Shown here: positions 21,038-30,854 of the stretch, piece after piece
Numbering within the stretch: the stretch's first letter is position 1
Layout: each line of letters begins with the position of its first letter
NCBI RefSeq assembly: GCF_033954455.1
Contig: NZ_CP121473.1
Span: forward strand, 682,001 to 746,000
Direction: 5' to 3'
DNA length: 64,000 nt
Source of the DNA: Thiorhodovibrio litoralis
GTDB lineage: Bacteria; Pseudomonadota; Gammaproteobacteria; Chromatiales; Chromatiaceae
Made by a program: the position numbers and the translations under genes
Notes under the pieces: model-generated
What the model was told of the DNA's origin: nothing
Database searches by the model: none
What the model saw: the letters and a program-made list of their open reading frames with translations, nothing else

Positions 21038-21859
21038 TTACCAGCCGCGGTAATACCAGCGGTTGTCCCATTGGGTTGGCGAAAAAGTGTTGGTTGCGGG
21101 ATAGGCCGCCTGAGAGGCGGGCTCTTCATCGCCGGTGACAGGCGATTCGCTCGCGGTCTGCGTGTGTTGTGCCTGCTCCATCTGGGTTGGCTCCATCTGG
21201 GTTGGCTTCATCTGGGCCGGCTGCATGGGAACTGAGGGTATGCCGACTGGCGGCATGCGGACGGGACGTTTCGCGTTCTGAGCCGGCGTGGCCCAGGGGC
21301 CACCCAGCCAGCGAGCCATCGGGGCGTGCGGGATCGCGCTTGGGTGATGTGCGTCCAGGGGAGGCGGGGGGATGAACGGGAGGATCGGCTGCCGATCCCC
21401 AAGCAAGGCCCGTCGTTGCGCATTCAGGTGATCGCTGACTTGCTGATGCTGATGTTGGTGCAATTCTGCCTGGGCCTGCAGGGCTTCTTCGTTCAATCGA
21501 AGTCGCGATTCATGATATTCGCGCCGGTGCTTGGCCAGAGCCTGGCGTTGCGCCCGTACCTCGGCGATCCAGCGTGGCAAGCGATCCGCGTTGGTCATGG
21601 AATCACTGGTGCTGGCAACCCTGGAGAAGGCGTCGCCGAACATACCAGGGTTGAACGAAGCGGCTCCATGCGACCCGTCCAGAGGCTGTTCCTGGATGGT
21701 GGCTTTCTCTGTTGGCTGGTTTGATTGACCCAATGCGGGGGCAAGGGCACTCGCTAGCAGGATGCAAACCACGGCCACAGCAGCGCGGGAGATGGCAGCG
21801 GGCAGCCGTGTTACCGAGACGCCCGGGGCGGCGTCGGAGATGTGATGCGTGCGAAGCAT
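21038..21859 (-). CDS. Secreted protein of unknown function with Q-M-x-P-T repeats
   Basis: A 273-residue protein I do not recognise. A hydrophobic segment at about 24-44 (ISRAAVAVVCILLASALAPA) acts as signal peptide or anchor. The middle (about 95-150) is a charged helix likely to form a coiled coil (AQRQALAKHRREYHESRLRL), and then a proline-rich stretch (PFIPPPPLDAHH) leads to three copies of a five-residue repeat (QMxPT-like). The C-terminus ends in aromatic NRWYYRGW. It lies on the same strand as glnD, 113 bases downstream of it. It is probably a periplasmic or envelope protein; that is inferred from composition only. Confidence 0.6.
   Translation of the reverse strand: MLRTHHISDAAPGVSVTRLPAAISRAAVAVVCILLASALAPALGQSNQPTEKATIQEQPLDGSHGAASFNPGMFGDAFSRVASTSDSMTNADRLPRWIAEVRAQRQALAKHRREYHESRLRLNEEALQAQAELHQHQHQQVSDHLNAQRRALLGDRQPILPFIPPPPLDAHHPSAIPHAPMARWLGGPWATPAQNAKRPVRMPPVGIPSVPMQPAQMKPTQMEPTQMEQAQHTQTASESPVTGDEEPASQAAYPATNTFSPTQWDNRWYYRGW
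21178..21222. repeat. Three tandem 15-base units in the unknown secreted gene
   Basis: CCATCTGGGTTGGCT is repeated at 21178 and 21193 exactly and at 21208 with three changes, encoding the Q-M-x-P-T peptide repeat on the minus strand. Confidence 0.85.
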
Positions 21860-21972
21860 AAAGCCAAAGCGCTTCCCTGTTGTTTGCGTGCAGTCGATCG
21901 CAGGGCGCCGGTCCTGGCGGTCAGCAGAGCCGTTAGATCCTGACCCTGTTTCCTTGTCCCATTTCCAATGGT

Positions 21973-24645
21973 TTAGACCGGGTTTGGGCTTTTTTCAAGT
22001 CGCCGGTGGATTTCCTGGCGTAGACACGACAGGGCGCTCTCGCAACGAATCGGGCCTGCTTCGCGGGTGGTGATGAAAAAAACATCGTCGACCTCGGCGC
22101 CGACAGTGGCGATTTTGGCGCTGTGCAGGCGGATATCGCAGCTGGCGAAGACGCTGCCGACCTCCGCGAGCAGTCCTGGTCGATCGAGCGTGACCAGGCG
22201 CATCAGGGTGCGCTGGTGTCCGGGGTCATCGCTGAAGCTGACGCGGGTTTCGATGGGGAAATGATGATGCTGGCGCGGCAGTCGCCGGGCGACCTCAACC
22301 TTGTCGTTGTCGAGTTGCTCGAGTTCGCGGTGGAGCAGGGCGCACAGTTCTTCCGTTTGTTCGTCCTCCGGAATCGGCTGGCCGTCGGCGCCGAGCACCT
22401 GAAAGCTGTTGGTTGCGCTGTGGTCGTCGGTTGTTGTGATGCGGGCATCGACGATGTTAAGCCCGAGCTGGTCGAGCAGCGCCGTGGTGCGCACAAAGAG
22501 ATTTTTGTTGTCGCGCGCATGAATGAAAATCTCGCTGCAGCCGCGCGCTGGCAGCGAACGGATTGCTACCAGTGGTAGGCCGAGGCGGTCGCCGGCGAGA
22601 ATCTGCTCGCTTTGCCAGGCAATCTCCTCGGGCGAGGCGGGCGCGAAGAACTCGGCGCTGAGCTTGCGCCACAGGCGGCGACATTGCTCGGCCTCGATGC
22701 CGGCGCGGGCGAGTATGCGCATGGCTTCGGTTTGCTTCTGCTCGATCAGATCATCCTGGGCTTGCGGGTTGTCGAGCCCGCGTTCCAGGGCGTCGCGGGT
22801 GCTGAGGTAGAGCTCGCGCAGCAGCGCATCCTTCCACGAGGTCCAGCGCTTGGGGTTGGTGGCGCGGGAGTCGGCCACCGTGAGCAGATAGAGGTAATTC
22901 AGCCGGTTGATGTCGCCGACTAGGGTGGCGAACTCCTGAATGACCTCCGGGTCGCGGATGTCCTTGCGCTGCGCGGTCAGGGACATGAGCAGGTGGGTCT
23001 CAACCAGCCACACCACTAGGCGGCTGTCGTATTCGCTTAAGTGATGCAGCTGACAGAAGTCCCAGGCATCACGGGCGCCAAGCTGGGAGTGATCGCCGCC
23101 GCGGCCCTTGGCAATGTCGTGGAACAGGCCGCCCAGATAGAGCAGCTCGCGCTTGGGAATGCGCCGCGCGATGGCGCTGCACAGCGGGAATTCGTGGTCG
23201 AACTCGCTGACGCTGAAGCGGCGCAGGTTGCGAATCAGCCGCAGGGTATGCTCGTCCACCGTGTAAACATGGAACAAGTCATACTGCATGCGCCCGACGA
23301 TGTTGGTGAAGGCCGGAATGTAACGCTCGAGCACCCCGTAGCGGTTCATGCGCGTGAGCACGCGACTGAGCCCGGTCGGTTGGCGCATGATCTCCATAAA
23401 CAGGCTGCGGGTGCGCAGATCCTCGCGAAAGTCATCGTCGATGCGGTGGCGGTTCTCGCGCACCAGGCGGATGGTGCTGGCGCGCACGCCCTTGAGATTG
23501 GAATGCAACTGCAGCAGGTGAAACAGCTCGAGCAGCGCAAAAGGCGCGCGGTTGAACACCTGAGCGTGGGTGACTTCCAGGTAACCGCTGCGGGACTGGA
23601 AGCGCTTGTTGATCGGCTGCGGCGGGCCGATGTGATCATGCAGCACGATGGCCTCGCGAAACAGCTGCAGCAGCATTTCGTTCAGCCGGTTGAGCTCCAT
23701 CACGGCGCGATAATATTGCTGCATGAACTGCTCGACGGCGAGATCGGTCTCGGTGTCGGAAAAACCGAACTGGGCCGCCAGGGTGCGCTGGTAGTCGAAC
23801 AGTAGCCGGTCCTCGCGTCGCCCGGCGAGCCGGTGCAGCGCGAAGCGGATGCGCCACAGCAGGGCCTGGCATTCGATCAGGGTGAAATATTCGGTCTCGG
23901 TCAGGAAGCCATGGCGCACCAGTTCGGCGAAATCCGTGGTGCCGAAGTGGCGTTTGGTCACCCAGGCGATCATCTGGATGTCGCGCAGCCCGCCCGGGTT
24001 CTCTTTGATGTTTGGCTCGACGCTATAGGCGGTGTCGCCATACTTCTGCCAACGCGCGAGCTGTTCGTGACACTTGGCGTCGAAAAATGCCTCGCTCGGC
24101 CAGATACGCTCGGGCGCGATGGTGCGCTGCATGTCCGCGAACAGCGCCTCGCTGCCAGCCAGCAGGCGGGCCTCGATCAGATTGGTGATTACGGTCACGT
24201 CGTCGCGCGCCTGGACCTCGCAGTCGGCAGGGGTGCGCACGGCATGGCCGACCTCCAGGCGGATGTCCCACAGGAAGGTCAGAAAGGCGCTTAGGTGTTC
24301 TGAAGTCGCCTCAGGCGCGTCGGGTGCGATCAGAATCAGCAGATCGATATCCGAGGCGGGCATGAGTTCTGCGCGCCCGTAGCCGCCGACGGGTACCAGC
24401 GCAGCTTGCTCGTCGTCCGGCCCGAACTGCCGCCAAGCCTGGATCAGGAGTTCGTCGATCAGGTGGCTGCGGGCGCTGCCGAGCGTCCCGATGGGCACCG
24501 CGGCGTCGAAGGCATCCGACAGGCGGCCAGTCGCCCGCGCGAGGACTTCGCGAAACAGGCCGATGGCCTGGTTACGTGAAGCGCCGGCAAGGCTTTCTCG
24601 CTCCTGGTCTGTGAGCGGCTGGTGCGCGATTGCGTCTGGCGTCAT
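21973..24645 (-). CDS. glnD: PII uridylyltransferase / uridylyl-removing enzyme
   Basis: A full-length 890-residue GlnD, the glutamine sensor that modifies PII proteins. The nucleotidyltransferase motif GGYGRAELMPASDIDLLIL lies near residues 87-105, the HD-type hydrolase motif LFHDIAKGRGGDHSQLG near 505-521, and two ACT domains occupy the last about 180 residues (ending VGAEVDDVFFITTREAG). It follows map on the same strand after 58 bases, a common proteobacterial arrangement. All catalytic residues appear intact. Confidence 0.96.
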   Translation of the reverse strand: MTPDAIAHQPLTDQERESLAGASRNQAIGLFREVLARATGRLSDAFDAAVPIGTLGSARSHLIDELLIQAWRQFGPDDEQAALVPVGGYGRAELMPASDIDLLILIAPDAPEATSEHLSAFLTFLWDIRLEVGHAVRTPADCEVQARDDVTVITNLIEARLLAGSEALFADMQRTIAPERIWPSEAFFDAKCHEQLARWQKYGDTAYSVEPNIKENPGGLRDIQMIAWVTKRHFGTTDFAELVRHGFLTETEYFTLIECQALLWRIRFALHRLAGRREDRLLFDYQRTLAAQFGFSDTETDLAVEQFMQQYYRAVMELNRLNEMLLQLFREAIVLHDHIGPPQPINKRFQSRSGYLEVTHAQVFNRAPFALLELFHLLQLHSNLKGVRASTIRLVRENRHRIDDDFREDLRTRSLFMEIMRQPTGLSRVLTRMNRYGVLERYIPAFTNIVGRMQYDLFHVYTVDEHTLRLIRNLRRFSVSEFDHEFPLCSAIARRIPKRELLYLGGLFHDIAKGRGGDHSQLGARDAWDFCQLHHLSEYDSRLVVWLVETHLLMSLTAQRKDIRDPEVIQEFATLVGDINRLNYLYLLTVADSRATNPKRWTSWKDALLRELYLSTRDALERGLDNPQAQDDLIEQKQTEAMRILARAGIEAEQCRRLWRKLSAEFFAPASPEEIAWQSEQILAGDRLGLPLVAIRSLPARGCSEIFIHARDNKNLFVRTTALLDQLGLNIVDARITTTDDHSATNSFQVLGADGQPIPEDEQTEELCALLHRELEQLDNDKVEVARRLPRQHHHFPIETRVSFSDDPGHQRTLMRLVTLDRPGLLAEVGSVFASCDIRLHSAKIATVGAEVDDVFFITTREAGPIRCESALSCLRQEIHRRLEKSPNPV

Positions 24646-24703
24646 CTTCGGGTTGCCATGAGAAAGCTGCTTTCATCGTTTGGGTTGGGCGAGAGCATGA
24701 ACG

Positions 24704-25486
24704 TCAGGCGGCTTGCATCTGCGCGCGCTCTTCCTCGCGCAGCGTCAGGATCTCATGGCCGCTCTCGGTGACCAGGATGGTATGTTCCCACTGCGCCGAT
24801 AGGCTGCGATCCTTGGTGACCACGGTCCAGCCATCGGGTAGCAGTTTGATATAGCGTTTGCCGGCGTTGACCATGGGCTCGATGGTAAAGCACATGCCGG
24901 GTTGCAGCACCAGCCCGTCGCCCGGTTTGCCGTAGTGCAGCACTTGGGGCTCCTCGTGGAACTGTCGGCCAATACCGTGACCACAGTATTCGTGTACTAC
25001 CGAGAACTTGTTGCGCTCTACCAGAGTTTGAATGGCATGTCCGATGTCACCCAGGGTGGTACCGGGGCGCACTGTGGCGATGCCGGCACGCATGGCCTGC
25101 TGGGTGACATCGATCAATCGACCGGCCAGCACCGATGGCTGGCCGACGGTGAACATCTTGCTGGTGTCACCGTGATAACCATCCTTGATGACGGTGATGT
25201 CGATATTCAGCACATCGCCTTTTTTCAGGCGTTTCTGTGACGGGATGCCGTGACAGACCTGATTGTTGACCGAGGTGCAGATCGATTTTGGAAAGCCCCG
25301 GTAATTCAGCGGCGCGGGGACCGCTTTCTGTTCCCGGGTGATGAAATCATGGCACAGGCGGTCGAGTTCCCCGGTGGTGACGCCGGGTTGAATATGCTCG
25401 CCGATCATCTCAAGAACTGCAGCCGCGAGCCGTCCGGCGACGCGCATTTTTTCGATTTCAGCGGGGGTCTTAATGGTAACGCTCAT
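24704..25486 (-). CDS. map: Type I methionine aminopeptidase
   Basis: A 260-residue enzyme that removes the initiator methionine. The five metal ligands can be placed: Asp in NIDITVIKDGYHGDTS (two Asp), His in HEYCGHGIGRQFHEEP, Glu in FTIEPMVNAG and the last Glu in WEHTILVTESG. The start at 25486 (MSVTIKTP) was chosen over a longer frame of twelve extra codons because the family begins there. It is divergent from rpsB, as in most gammaproteobacteria, and lies upstream of glnD. Confidence 0.95.
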   Translation of the reverse strand: MSVTIKTPAEIEKMRVAGRLAAAVLEMIGEHIQPGVTTGELDRLCHDFITREQKAVPAPLNYRGFPKSICTSVNNQVCHGIPSQKRLKKGDVLNIDITVIKDGYHGDTSKMFTVGQPSVLAGRLIDVTQQAMRAGIATVRPGTTLGDIGHAIQTLVERNKFSVVHEYCGHGIGRQFHEEPQVLHYGKPGDGLVLQPGMCFTIEPMVNAGKRYIKLLPDGWTVVTKDRSLSAQWEHTILVTESGHEILTLREEERAQMQAA

Positions 25487-25635
25487 GGATCGGGAATCAA
25501 TGATGCTGGTGCGGGCGCTCACCTGTGAGGCGAAAGGTGCGGCGCAGGGTATTGCTCAAGGTGTGGCGCAAGTCGCGCAAGAAAAACAGGGCGCGTAAAA
25601 AACGCGGTGATGGTCGCCGGTGCTCGGGTGCATCA

Positions 25636-25665
25636 TTGCCCAAGAGCAGCCCGCCATGGTATAAG
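25636..25665 (+). promoter_or_regulatory. Candidate rpsB operon promoter
   Basis: TTGCCC, 18 bases, TATAAG. The -10 is followed by AT and a GC-rich discriminator (GCGCCGCG), as often seen for growth-rate-controlled promoters. It is the best sigma-70 match I found in the gap. Confidence 0.5.
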
Positions 25666-25994
25666 ATGCGCCGCGAAGCCGCAAACCACACCTCAACTCG
25701 GCCGCTCCAACGGCAACGGTTATCCCGGATTACCCCACGGATGGTCTCAGTTGGCTGTCCGCCGTCCCGGCAAGCCTGATGTGTCGACCTTGAAGGAGGT
25801 CCTGGCCCGTCTGTCGGGCCTGCACGGGAAATTGGCAGGGGCCATGCGTTACAGGGTCCCGGAGTGACAGAAACCGGTTTGGCGGTGTCGCGGTTTTGAT
25901 CTTGCGCGGTCGATTAGATGTCGCGCGCAAGCAAATCTCGAACTCACTTTGTTACTACAAACGCCACACGCGTTCCGACACATCATGCTGGGTG

Positions 25995-26048
25995 CCTCCG
26001 CTTGCGAGGTTGTGTGATGGGGGTCGCGGAGGTCCAACCCAAGCGGAG
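25995..26048 (+). promoter_or_regulatory. rpsB leader with alternative hairpins, candidate S2 autoregulation site
   Basis: CCTCCGC (25995-26001) can pair with GCGGAGG (26026-26032), leaving the ribosome binding site free. The overlapping CTCCGCTTG (25996-26004) can instead pair perfectly over nine bases with CAAGCGGAG (26040-26048), which contains the rpsB Shine-Dalgarno. The two folds exclude each other. Autogenous control of rpsB-tsf by S2 through the leader is known in gammaproteobacteria; that this is the site is inference. Confidence 0.5.
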
Positions 26049-26057
26049 TTTAAAGCA

Positions 26058-26831
26058 ATGACAGACGTTTCCATGCGCCAGATGCTGCAGGCCGGCGTGC
26101 ATTTCGGGCATCAAACCCGGTACTGGAACCCAAAGATGGGTGCCTACATCTTCGGGCAGCGCAACAAGATCCACATCATCAACCTGGAGCGCACGCTGCC
26201 GCTGTTCCAGGATGCAATGAATTATCTCGGTAAGCTGTCCTCCAACGGTGGGCGTATCATGTTCGTCGGCACCAAGCGCGCCGCGCACGACCCCATCCGC
26301 GAGCAGGCCCAGCGCTGCGGCATGCCCTATGTGAACCACCGCTGGCTCGGCGGCATGCTGACCAATTTCCAAACGGTGCGTAAATCCATCCAGCGCCTCA
26401 AGGATCTTGAGGCGATGTTCGAGGACGGCACCATCGAGCGCTTCGGCAAGAAGGAGCAGCTGACGCTGAGCCGCGAGCGCGACAAGCTCGATCTGAGCCT
26501 TGGCGGCATTAAGAATATGTCGGGCTTGCCCGATGCGCTCTTCGTGATCGACGTCGGTCACGAGCGCATCGCGGTGACCGAGGCGAACAAACTTGGCATC
26601 CCGATTGTCGGAGTGGTCGACACCAACAACGACCCGGGTTCGGTGGACTATGTCATTCCCGGCAATGACGACGCCATTCGCGCCGTGAGCCTCTACATTG
26701 AGGCTGCCGCATCAGCCATTCTCGATGGCCGGCAGACGGCGGCGGCCATGGCTGGTGGTCGCGATGCCGGGCAAAGCGAGTTCCTGCCTGAAGAGGCCGC
26801 CGCGGCGGCTGAGGAAGCGGCTGCTTCCTGA
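26058..26831 (+). CDS. rpsB: 30S ribosomal protein S2
   Basis: A 257-residue S2 with the family opening [22 protein letters not shown] and the signatures [23 protein letters not shown] and [12 protein letters not shown]. The C-terminal tail is Ala/Glu-rich. The start at 26058 fits the GGAG Shine-Dalgarno nine bases upstream. It heads the translation-envelope block and is followed by tsf after 57 bases. Confidence 0.98.
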   Translation: MTDVSMRQMLQAGVHFGHQTRYWNPKMGAYIFGQRNKIHIINLERTLPLFQDAMNYLGKLSSNGGRIMFVGTKRAAHDPIREQAQRCGMPYVNHRWLGGMLTNFQTVRKSIQRLKDLEAMFEDGTIERFGKKEQLTLSRERDKLDLSLGGIKNMSGLPDALFVIDVGHERIAVTEANKLGIPIVGVVDTNNDPGSVDYVIPGNDDAIRAVSLYIEAAASAILDGRQTAAAMAGGRDAGQSEFLPEEAAAAAEEAAAS

Positions 26832-26888
26832 GAATCCCATCGCGGCATCGCCCGACAGACAGTTTGATACATTTTTTTGGGGGATTTC

Positions 26889-27770
26889 ATGGCAATTTCT
26901 GCCAGTTTAGTCAAAGAGCTTCGGGAGCGTACCGGGGCCGGCATGATGGAATGCAAGAAGGCGCTGGTCGAGACCGCCGGCGATATCGAGGCGGCGATCG
27001 AGGCCATGCGCAAGTCCGGTCAGGCCAAGGCGGCCAAGAAAGCCGGCCGCACCGCTGCTGACGGCGTGGTCGAGATCCGTGTCTCCGACGACGGCAAGCA
27101 GGCGGTGGTGATCGAGATCAACAGCGAAACCGACTTTGTCGCCAAAGACGGGAACTTCTCCGCCTTCGCCGCCGCGGTCGCCGATGCGGCGCTGGCCTCC
27201 GAGGTCGAGGATGTCGCCGCGCTCGCGGCACTGAATCTGGCCTCTGGCGAGAGCATCGATACTGCGCGCGAGGCTCTGATCGCCAAGGTCGGCGAGAACA
27301 TTCAGCTGCGCCGGCTGCTGCGCTTCAGCAACTGCGAGGGCCGTCTGCATCAGTATCGTCATGGCACCCGCATCGGCGTCTTGGTCGAGTTGATTGACGG
27401 CGATGACGCCCTCGGCCGCGATATCGCCATGCACATTGCCGCGACTAACCCGGGCTGGGTCAGCGAGGACGAAGTTCCTGCGGAGGCGGTCGCCAAGGAG
27501 CGCGAGATTTTCCGCGCCCAGGCACTCGACAGCGGCAAGCCTGAGAACATCATCGACAAGATCACCGAGGGACGGGTGCGCAAGTTCTTCGAGGAAATCA
27601 CCCTGCACGGTCAGGCTTTCGTCAAGGATACCGAGCAGACCGTCGGCAGTTTGCTGAAGAAAGCCGGGGCCAGGGTCAAGCGCTTCGCGCGCTTCGAAGT
27701 CGGCGAGGGGATCGAGAAAAAGACCGAGAACTTCGCCGAGGAAGTGCAGGCTCAGGCGCGTGGCGTCTGA
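26889..27770 (+). CDS. tsf: Elongation factor Ts
   Basis: A 293-residue nucleotide exchange factor for EF-Tu. The N-terminal UBA-like region ELRERTGAGMMECKKAL and the core signature EINSETDFVAKD are intact, as is the C-terminal module. The start at 26889 (MAISASLV) is preferred over an earlier ATG four codons upstream, whose context is a T-rich run. It lies between rpsB and pyrH, as is typical. Confidence 0.98.
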   Translation: MAISASLVKELRERTGAGMMECKKALVETAGDIEAAIEAMRKSGQAKAAKKAGRTAADGVVEIRVSDDGKQAVVIEINSETDFVAKDGNFSAFAAAVADAALASEVEDVAALAALNLASGESIDTAREALIAKVGENIQLRRLLRFSNCEGRLHQYRHGTRIGVLVELIDGDDALGRDIAMHIAATNPGWVSEDEVPAEAVAKEREIFRAQALDSGKPENIIDKITEGRVRKFFEEITLHGQAFVKDTEQTVGSLLKKAGARVKRFARFEVGEGIEKKTENFAEEVQAQARGV

Positions 27771-27808
27771 TGTGTGCGTCTAAGCGCTGAGTTGATTACG
27801 GAGCAGCC

Positions 27809-28528
27809 ATGGGGCATCGGCGAATTCTGCTAAAGCTGAGCGGCGAAGCCTTGCTCGGGGATGCGTCCTGCGGCATCGACCCCGCAGTGCTTAACCGCAT
27901 TGCCGCCGAGGTTGCCGAGGTGGTCGCTGCCAAGACGCAGATCGCGCTGGTGATCGGCGGCGGCAACATCTTTCGCGGTGCCGGGCTTGCCGGCGCCGGC
28001 ATGGATCGCGTGACCGCCGATCAAATGGGCATGCTCGCCACCGTGATGAACGCGCTCGCTATGCAGGATGCACTGGAGCGCATCAGCGTGCCAACCCGGG
28101 TGATGTCGGCGCTCAAGATCAATCAGGTGTGCGAGGACTACATTCGCCGCCGTGCGGTGGCGCATCTCGATGCCGGACGGGTGGCTATTTTCGCTGCCGG
28201 CATTGGCAGTCCCTTTTTCACGACGGACTCAGCCGCGAGCCTGCGGGCGATCGAAATCGGGGCGGATTTGCTCATCAAGGCGACCAAGGTCGACGGAATT
28301 TATTCGGCCGACCCGGTGACGCACCCCGACGCCGTGCTGTATCGTCGGCTGACTTACGAACAGGCGCTGCGCGAGAACCTCAAGGTGATGGATGCCACGG
28401 CCATTGTGCTGTGCCGCGACAATCAGGTTCCGCTGCGGGTGATGAACATCTACGAGCCAGGCGCGCTGGTGCGGGCCGCGGCCGGCGAGGATATTGGCTC
28501 CCTGGTAGAGAGTGAACCCAGAGAATGA
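27809..28528 (+). CDS. pyrH: Uridylate kinase
   Basis: A 239-residue UMP kinase of the amino acid kinase fold. [10 protein letters not shown] (phosphate loop), IGGGNIFRG and [28 protein letters not shown] are clear family marks. The stop overlaps the frr start by four bases (ATGA at 28525-28528), so the two are translationally coupled. Confidence 0.98.
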   Translation: MGHRRILLKLSGEALLGDASCGIDPAVLNRIAAEVAEVVAAKTQIALVIGGGNIFRGAGLAGAGMDRVTADQMGMLATVMNALAMQDALERISVPTRVMSALKINQVCEDYIRRRAVAHLDAGRVAIFAAGIGSPFFTTDSAASLRAIEIGADLLIKATKVDGIYSADPVTHPDAVLYRRLTYEQALRENLKVMDATAIVLCRDNQVPLRVMNIYEPGALVRAAAGEDIGSLVESEPRE

Positions 28529-29082
28529 TCGACGACATCAAGAAAAACGCCGCCGAGCGCATGGCCAAGAGCGTCGAGGCGCTCGGCCATGAACTTGCGA
28601 AGATTCGCACGGGCCGCGCCCATCCGTCGCTGCTCGATCATGTCAAGGTGTCCTACTACGGCTCCGAGGTGCCGATCTCCCAGGTGGCTAATGTCGCTGC
28701 CGAGGATGCGCGCACCCTGACGGTGACCCCGTGGGAGAAGACCATGGTGTCAGTGGTCGAGAAGGCCATCATCCAGTCTGATCTTGGCGTAAATCCCAAT
28801 ACCGCCGGGACCGTGATCCGCGTGCCCATGCCACAGTTGACTGAGGAGCGCCGGCGCGATCTGCAGCGCATCGCGCGTCAGGAGGCCGAGCAGGCCCGTG
28901 TGGCGGTGCGCAACATCCGCCGCGATGCCAACAGCGATCTCAAGGAATTGGTCAAGGAGAAGCTGATTTCTGAGGACGACGATCATCGCGGTCAGGAAAT
29001 CGTGCAGAAACTGACGGATCAGTACGTCAAGGAAGTCGACCAGGTTCTGGAGCGCAAAGAAGCCGATTTGATGGCAATCTGA
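28525..29082 (+). CDS. frr: Ribosome recycling factor
   Basis: A 185-residue protein that splits the post-termination ribosome with EF-G. The family marks [27 protein letters not shown] and the C-terminal [13 protein letters not shown] are present. Start overlaps pyrH, stop overlaps uppS by one base (TGATG). Confidence 0.98.
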   Translation: MIDDIKKNAAERMAKSVEALGHELAKIRTGRAHPSLLDHVKVSYYGSEVPISQVANVAAEDARTLTVTPWEKTMVSVVEKAIIQSDLGVNPNTAGTVIRVPMPQLTEERRRDLQRIARQEAEQARVAVRNIRRDANSDLKELVKEKLISEDDDHRGQEIVQKLTDQYVKEVDQVLERKEADLMAI

Positions 29083-29966
29083 TGGTCCCAGCTGAATGGG
29101 AATCCACAACCGACTCGGCGAACGTTTTGCCGGTGCATGTTGCCATTGTGATGGACGGCAACGGTCGCTGGGCGCGGCAACGCGGCCTGCCGCGCACGGC
29201 CGGGCACAGGGCGGGTGCCAAGAGCGTGCGCGCTGTGGTGGAGGAATGCTTGCGCCGCGGCATTTCAGCCTTGACGGTGTTTGCTTTCAGTAGCGAGAAC
29301 TGGCGCCGGCCCAAGTCGGAAGTGAATGTGCTCATGGAACTTTTCATGAGTACGCTGCGCATCGAAATGCGTCGCCTGGTAGAGAATGATGTGCGTTTTC
29401 GCGTCATTGGCGATCTGAGTGCTTTTTCGGAACGATTCCAGCGCCAGGTACGCGAGGCCGAGCAGGCGACACAAGATAACCAGGCGCTGACCTTGCAGGT
29501 GGCTGCCAACTATGGCGGGCGTTGGGATATCGCTCAGGCGGTGAGGCAGCTGGCGGACGAACTGCTTGCCGGTCAACTGAAGGCCAGTGAAATCGACGAA
29601 GCGATGATTGGCAACCGCTTGGCGTCAGCCGGTCTGCCAGATCCCGATCTCTTTATCCGCACCGGCGGCGAGAAGCGGCTGAGCAATTTCCTACTGTGGC
29701 AATCGGCTTATGCCGAGCTGTATTTTTCTGACCTGATGTGGCCAGAATTCGATACGGACGCTTTCTCTCTGGCGCTCGCGGATTTCGCGCGGCGCCAGCG
29801 GCGCTTCGGCCTAACTGGCGAGCAGCTTGACGCAGTCGACGGGGAACTGGGTGCGGGGTTGGAAGCGGGCGAGCAGGAGTCCATCCCGGACTCTACTGGG
29901 CCGTCTGCCGGGCAGTCCGCCGCTATCGCCACTACCTCGGTGCGATCGTCTTACGACATGGTCTGA
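29082..29966 (+). CDS. uppS: Undecaprenyl diphosphate synthase
   Basis: A 294-residue cis-prenyltransferase that makes the C55 carrier for peptidoglycan and O-antigen. HVAIVMDGNGRWARQRGLPR carries the catalytic Asp, followed by AGAKSVR, FAFSSENWRRP and PDLFIRTGGEKRLSNFLLWQ. It is about 40 residues longer than the usual 250, with extra residues at both ends; the C-terminal tail (after about 265) is low-complexity. Coupled to frr by a one-base overlap. Confidence 0.96.
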   Translation: MVPAEWESTTDSANVLPVHVAIVMDGNGRWARQRGLPRTAGHRAGAKSVRAVVEECLRRGISALTVFAFSSENWRRPKSEVNVLMELFMSTLRIEMRRLVENDVRFRVIGDLSAFSERFQRQVREAEQATQDNQALTLQVAANYGGRWDIAQAVRQLADELLAGQLKASEIDEAMIGNRLASAGLPDPDLFIRTGGEKRLSNFLLWQSAYAELYFSDLMWPEFDTDAFSLALADFARRQRRFGLTGEQLDAVDGELGAGLEAGEQESIPDSTGPSAGQSAAIATTSVRSSYDMV

Positions 29967-30002
29967 TAGCGCGATTGCGGACCCTTGAATATTCCCTCCT
30001 CC

Positions 30003-30854
30003 ATGTCTGAGCCAAATACAACGGCAATGTCCGGGGCGCTGCGCGAGCGGTTCTGGACCGCACTGGTGCTGGCATTGCTAACAGCTGGAACCGTGCTCTG
30101 GCTGCCCACTGCGGGGCTTGCAATTGCGCTGGCGCCAGTTGTCGGGCTGGCGGCCTGGGAGCTTGCTTTTTTGCTGGGCTTGTCCCGGACGTCTTGGCGT
30201 TGGGCTTATCTGATCACAGCGCTTGCTGTGATGGGGCTCGGCTGGTTAGCCGGTTTGGTTGCCATACCTTGGCCGCTGCTGCTGCCGACGGCGCTGTTCT
30301 GGTTGTTCTTGACGCCATGGATTCTCCGCGCGGGGCCGGTGCAACCAGCCACCGCGGTCGATCGCTGGATGCTGGTTTTTTCCTTGCCGCTGGTCCTGGG
30401 ATGCTGGATTGGACTGCTGGCGCTGCATGCGATTCCCGCTGGCGGGCCCTGGATGGTGCTCTTTGTGCTGATGCTGGTGTGGCTGACCGATTCCGGCGCC
30501 TATTTTGCCGGGCGTCGCTTCGGGCGGCGCAAGCTCGCGCCCCGTGTCAGCCCGGGAAAGACCGTCGAGGGTGTGATCGGAGGGCTGTTTGCTTCGGGAT
30601 TGTGGAGCTTGATGTTGATTCCTGTCGCGCCAACCCTGGTGTCCTGGCTGTGGCTGGTGCTGCTGTGCATGCTGACGGCTGGGGTGTCGGTGGTGGGCGA
30701 CTTGCTTGAGAGCTGGCTGAAGCGCCGCCGCAATCTTAAGGATGCCGGCTCACTGCTGCCGGGTCATGGTGGCATGCTCGATCGAGTGGACAGCATGCTG
30801 GCCGCGGTGCCCCTGTTTGCACTTGGTTTTCTGCTGTGGGAGGCAACCGCATGA
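30003..30854 (+). CDS. cdsA: Phosphatidate cytidylyltransferase
   Basis: An integral membrane enzyme of 283 residues that makes CDP-diacylglycerol. Eight or so hydrophobic helices lead to the C-terminal signature [36 protein letters not shown]. The start at 30003 (MSEPNTT) is uncertain; a TTG at 29985 and an ATG at 30027 are alternatives, and no clear Shine-Dalgarno decides. The stop overlaps dxr (ATGA). Confidence 0.95.
   Translation: MSEPNTTAMSGALRERFWTALVLALLTAGTVLWLPTAGLAIALAPVVGLAAWELAFLLGLSRTSWRWAYLITALAVMGLGWLAGLVAIPWPLLLPTALFWLFLTPWILRAGPVQPATAVDRWMLVFSLPLVLGCWIGLLALHAIPAGGPWMVLFVLMLVWLTDSGAYFAGRRFGRRKLAPRVSPGKTVEGVIGGLFASGLWSLMLIPVAPTLVSWLWLVLLCMLTAGVSVVGDLLESWLKRRRNLKDAGSLLPGHGGMLDRVDSMLAAVPLFALGFLLWEATA

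Larger units (their letters stand above)
25487..26057. other. map / rpsB divergent region with promoter and long leader
   Basis: 571 bases without a protein gene. It holds a candidate rpsB promoter at 25636-25665, a GGCCCG/CGGGCC hairpin at 25804-25820, and a leader close to rpsB with two mutually exclusive stems (25995-26048). The leader from the candidate start would be about 385 bases, long for a ribosomal protein gene. Confidence 0.6.
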
